From assembly GCA_024196135.1 (NCBI GenBank), contig JAMQCK010000262.1, forward strand, positions 1 through 33,041: a DNA stretch of 33,041 bases, written 5' to 3'. Position 1 is the stretch's first letter. The number at the start of each line of letters is the position of its first letter. Shown here in pieces: positions 30,553 to 33,041 of the stretch. Source of the DNA: Pleurotus ostreatus/Saccharomyces cerevisiae fusant. Taxonomy: Eukaryota; Opisthokonta. A model generated the notes under the pieces. It saw nothing but the letters and a program-made list of their open reading frames with translations, ran no database searches and had not been told where the DNA came from. A program made the position numbers and the translations under genes.

Positions 30553-31633
30553 GGGGAATGACAGACCAAGGCTGCGCTTCGCGGGATGAAATGAAGAGTA
30601 CTCTTTTGGTAAGACTCAATCCACCTGTTTGAGGCTCTGAGGCTCACCCGCTAAGTGCGCCGCATTGACAGTATACGACGTGTATATATGACCGACGCCA
30701 TGGACGTCATTCCAGCTATCGTCTGAGATATGAAGCTACACGGCGTAATCCGTCAGCTCGACGACAAGTCCGAAGACTTCGTGGGTACGGGTAGCCTTCC
30801 CTGGACAGAAGAAGGGTTGCACTGCCGCCCATGTCCGCTGCCTGATGCGCCAGACGCCGCTTTGAATGAAGGTGGGCAGGTGTTCTTGATTATCGGGGTC
30901 ATCAGGATCGGGCACGCCGCCTGTGCGCCAGGGTGCGCCCTGGGCTAGGGCTCGCGAAGTCGCCGGCGCCTGCGAACCGTCCTCTCGGGAGGGCGTGCCG
31001 CGTACAAGGATCGGGACGGGGAAGGCACCTGATCCCGATGCCCGCTGTATCTCGATAGGCGGAACAGCCGGGGGTGGTACCACGGTGACTGGATACCGGG
31101 TACGTGCTTCAGCTAAGGGCGAGTTAGCGGTCGTCTGGGCATGCGACAGGCATCGATTGCCACAGGGGAGGGGTGCGATGGGCTGTTGGCGGGGCTGATG
31201 GTGTGAGCGCGGGGTACAGAGCGCGATGTGGGCTGCTGTTCCAGGTAGGCATGCTACTCATCAGTCGATCGTACCTTTGGGAAAGGAAGGTGCGCACTTA
31301 CGCAATGGCCGAAGACCTCGTACTCGCCTTCATATTTTCTTTTTTCTCACTCATGCGCTCACGAAGGTTGCTCTAGGCAGAACGGCACCACAGAAATCAA
31401 GGGAAGTCACCCTGGATGCTGTGCTCGCCCCCAAGAGACAAGCGAGCGGCGAGCGAGGTGCGTGCGCGCTACACTCAAAAGTTGAACCTCGGGGCACTGC
31501 CACTGCACGTGAGTCGGATGCGGAGCGCGCGTTAGGCGCCTATGCTTTCAGTTTCGGACGTTTCGCATCGCCGACTAAGTGTCGCTACTCGGCAGCCCGT
31601 ACAAGATGAGAACGCTTCTTGGCTCCCCCCACC
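30553..31633. other. 1.1-kb spacer before the transcription factor gene
   Basis: Most of this stretch has no supported gene. It should contain the promoter of the Zn2Cys6 gene. A minus-strand open frame at 31097-30736 is listed separately as a possible exon. The TTTTCTTTTTTCTC tract near 31335 is the most marked pyrimidine run. Confidence 0.4.
30736..31097 (-). CDS. Possible exon of an unrecognised gene
   Basis: A frame of about 120 codons is open from a plausible acceptor (branch CGCTAACTC, TTAG at about 31099-31102) to TAG at 30736. The peptide is Pro-rich at first, then reads VWRIRQRTWAAVQPFF and HEVFGLVVELTDYAV, with ordinary amino-acid use. No ATG lies at its front, so one or more upstream exons would be needed. 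A candidate with donor GCGTAAGT near 31300 does not fit in phase. No family is recognised. Confidence 0.25.
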
Positions 31634-33041
31634 ATGTCCTCTTCCGCGTCCCCCACGAACACGCGTGCCGACGCGCACAGCGATGCCATGCCCAAGCGAC
31701 GGAGGAAAGGCGCTGCACGGTATGTCATCGAGCTCCTTGACATCGGCGTATGCTGATTCAGGCGAAGACTGAGCTGCGCAGAGTGCAGAAGGTGCGTTGT
31801 GGCTGGTAGCGAATAAAAGCAGTGGCTCATGATGTCTGCAGGTTGAAGCTGAGATGTGACCGAGCTATTCCCTGCAGTTCCTGCGTGAAGCGAGGGTGCA
31901 GTGCTATCTGCCCAGACGTATGACATCCATCGTTCCCCCCTGTTACCAACAGCTGACTGGACCCCTGTTGTATAGGGTTCTCTTACCACTGGCCAAGGGA
32001 ATCGGTGAGCCGTTTCGCAGTGCAGCAATCCCCTCGCTGATTCAACGATCTGTCTCGTTCAGCTTTGTCCTTGCATCGACACAAGAACTGCACGAAAAGA
32101 TCTCCGAGCTGGCAAACCGCGTCCGGTCCCTAGAAGATGCCTTGCGGGCGGACCATGCCCAACTCACTTCGGAGCCGCATCCGCTACTCAACGAGGACTT
32201 GCTAAAGATCAAGGCGCCCTTACAGCGCGAAGTGCCGACCTTCCGAAGTCCACCCTCGAATCAGACGAAGGACGAAGAGGGAGGCCCCGAAGTCGTCGAC
32301 GCCTTTGGCTCGCTCTCCATAAGCTTGTCCGGGCGTACAAAATATTTCGGGCACTCGGCAAACTCCTGGGTGAGCGTGCTTCTCTTCTCGTTCCCATCAC
32401 AGAGCTAGTATGAACTGACGTATTGGCGCAGTACTTCCTCCAGGTATGCCCTTTACTTCCTCGGAGTTATCGCGTTTACCCATCGCATCGTAGAACGAGA
32501 CCTCCGGCGATTGCGCTGACTCGGAGAGCGATGACCCGTTGACCTTGCTCCAAGAAGTCTTGCCGGCGCAGATATTGAATCGGGCTGCATCGTTCCCCAT
32601 CGCCGAGATACCTCCTTCGATCGAGCTTCAGCCAATACAACTGCGCGATCTGCTGTGGTTCCTTCCAGCTGTAGAGCAAGCGTCACAGCTGCGCGCTATC
32701 TACTACCGACATGCTGCTTGGATGTGAGTGTGTCTTCCATATCCGACGTGCATATCCACTCATCTATGCCCTAGGTACAATCCAGTGTCTTCAGACGCCA
32801 TCGACGAAATCTTCCGCACGCTATACGACCCAAGTGTCGCCCATCTGACTACCCATGATCCCGTAGTCTCTCATGGCCTTTCCATCCTCTTCATGATCCT
32901 GGCCATCGGCTCGCTGATGGATACCTCTCACTCGCCATACAACCTGGAGGCGGAAAAGTACCATCAGCTAGCCCGCGCCGCCCTCTTTCAGCATGCATTC
33001 ATCCGGGAACCGACTGTAAACGCCGTCCAGGCCTTGGTCAG
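31634..33041 (+). CDS. Zn2Cys6 fungal transcription factor, 5' part (cut by window edge)
   Basis: Exons are 31634-31719, 31762-31791, 31842-31917, 31976-32004, 32063-32369, 32432-32443, 32494-32723 and 32775 to the edge; 345 residues are visible. The start is in ACCATG context. A basic stretch (PKRRRKGAAR) leads into the binuclear zinc cluster SCAECRRLKLRCDRAIPCSS followed by CVKRGCSAIC. The spacing C-x2-C-x6-C-x5-C-x2-C-x8-C matches Gal4-type clusters. Introns interrupt both sides of the first half-cluster. A short linker and a coiled coil (STQELHEKISELANRVRSLEDALR) follow. Then YFGHSANSWYFLQNE and the start of the fungal-specific regulatory domain (LRDLLWFLPAVEQASQL ...). It is a nuclear DNA-binding regulator; the targets are unknown. 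One exon is only 12 nt (TACTTCCTCCAG). Confidence 0.93.

Noticed and set aside
1..33041. Bacterial-type features (operons, ribosome binding sites, CRISPR arrays) and tRNA or rRNA genes
   Set aside because: The gene structure is that of a fungal nucleus. No spaced direct repeats of CRISPR type and no tRNA box A/B pair or rRNA stretch were seen by eye.

Overview
The window reads as nuclear DNA of a basidiomycete, most likely an agaricomycete. Genes are dense and split by many short introns (about 42-143 nt, GTRNGT donors, CTNAY branch motifs, YAG acceptors). Start contexts are of the CACCATGG type. The gene families (MAK16, Vrg4/Gmt1, MscS with EF-hand, SLC66A2-like, a Zn2Cys6 factor) are those of fungal chromosomes. 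All exon models were read by eye from splice signals, frame continuity and family motifs. No alignment or search could be run.

Left third (about 1-13.2 kb), accessory and mobile. A Helitron-type transposase gene runs on the minus strand from 7850 to 1814. It looks broken into three open frames, but three short introns join them exactly into a DUF6570 / HUH Rep / Pif1 helicase protein of about 1956 residues. Downstream on the same strand is a small three-exon C2H2 zinc-finger gene (841-445). Divergent from the transposase are two complete but uncharacterised plus-strand genes (8561-9890 and 10194-11688), which look like members of multi-copy agaricomycete protein families. Then come a cluster of inverted repeats (12490-12660) and a family-like minus gene interrupted by one in-frame stop (12595-13157).

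Right two thirds (13.6-33.0 kb), conserved core. On the minus strand: MAK16 (ribosome biogenesis), a Golgi GDP-mannose transporter, an EF-hand MscS channel, an ADF-H/coiled-coil/PH protein and a ten-exon PQ-loop transporter. The last is divergent from a plus-strand mitochondrial-type iron-sulfur L-serine dehydratase. A zinc-dependent MDR alcohol dehydrogenase and the 5' part of a Zn2Cys6 transcription factor, cut by the right edge, follow on the plus strand. These core genes do not form an obvious pathway. They look like ordinary chromosomal neighbours flanking a transposon-derived insertion zone.

The most notable points are the intact spliced Helitron transposase with its neighbouring orphan genes, and the serine dehydratase whose C-terminal (predicted cluster-ligand) cysteine codon is split by the last intron, leaving a 4-nt terminal exon.
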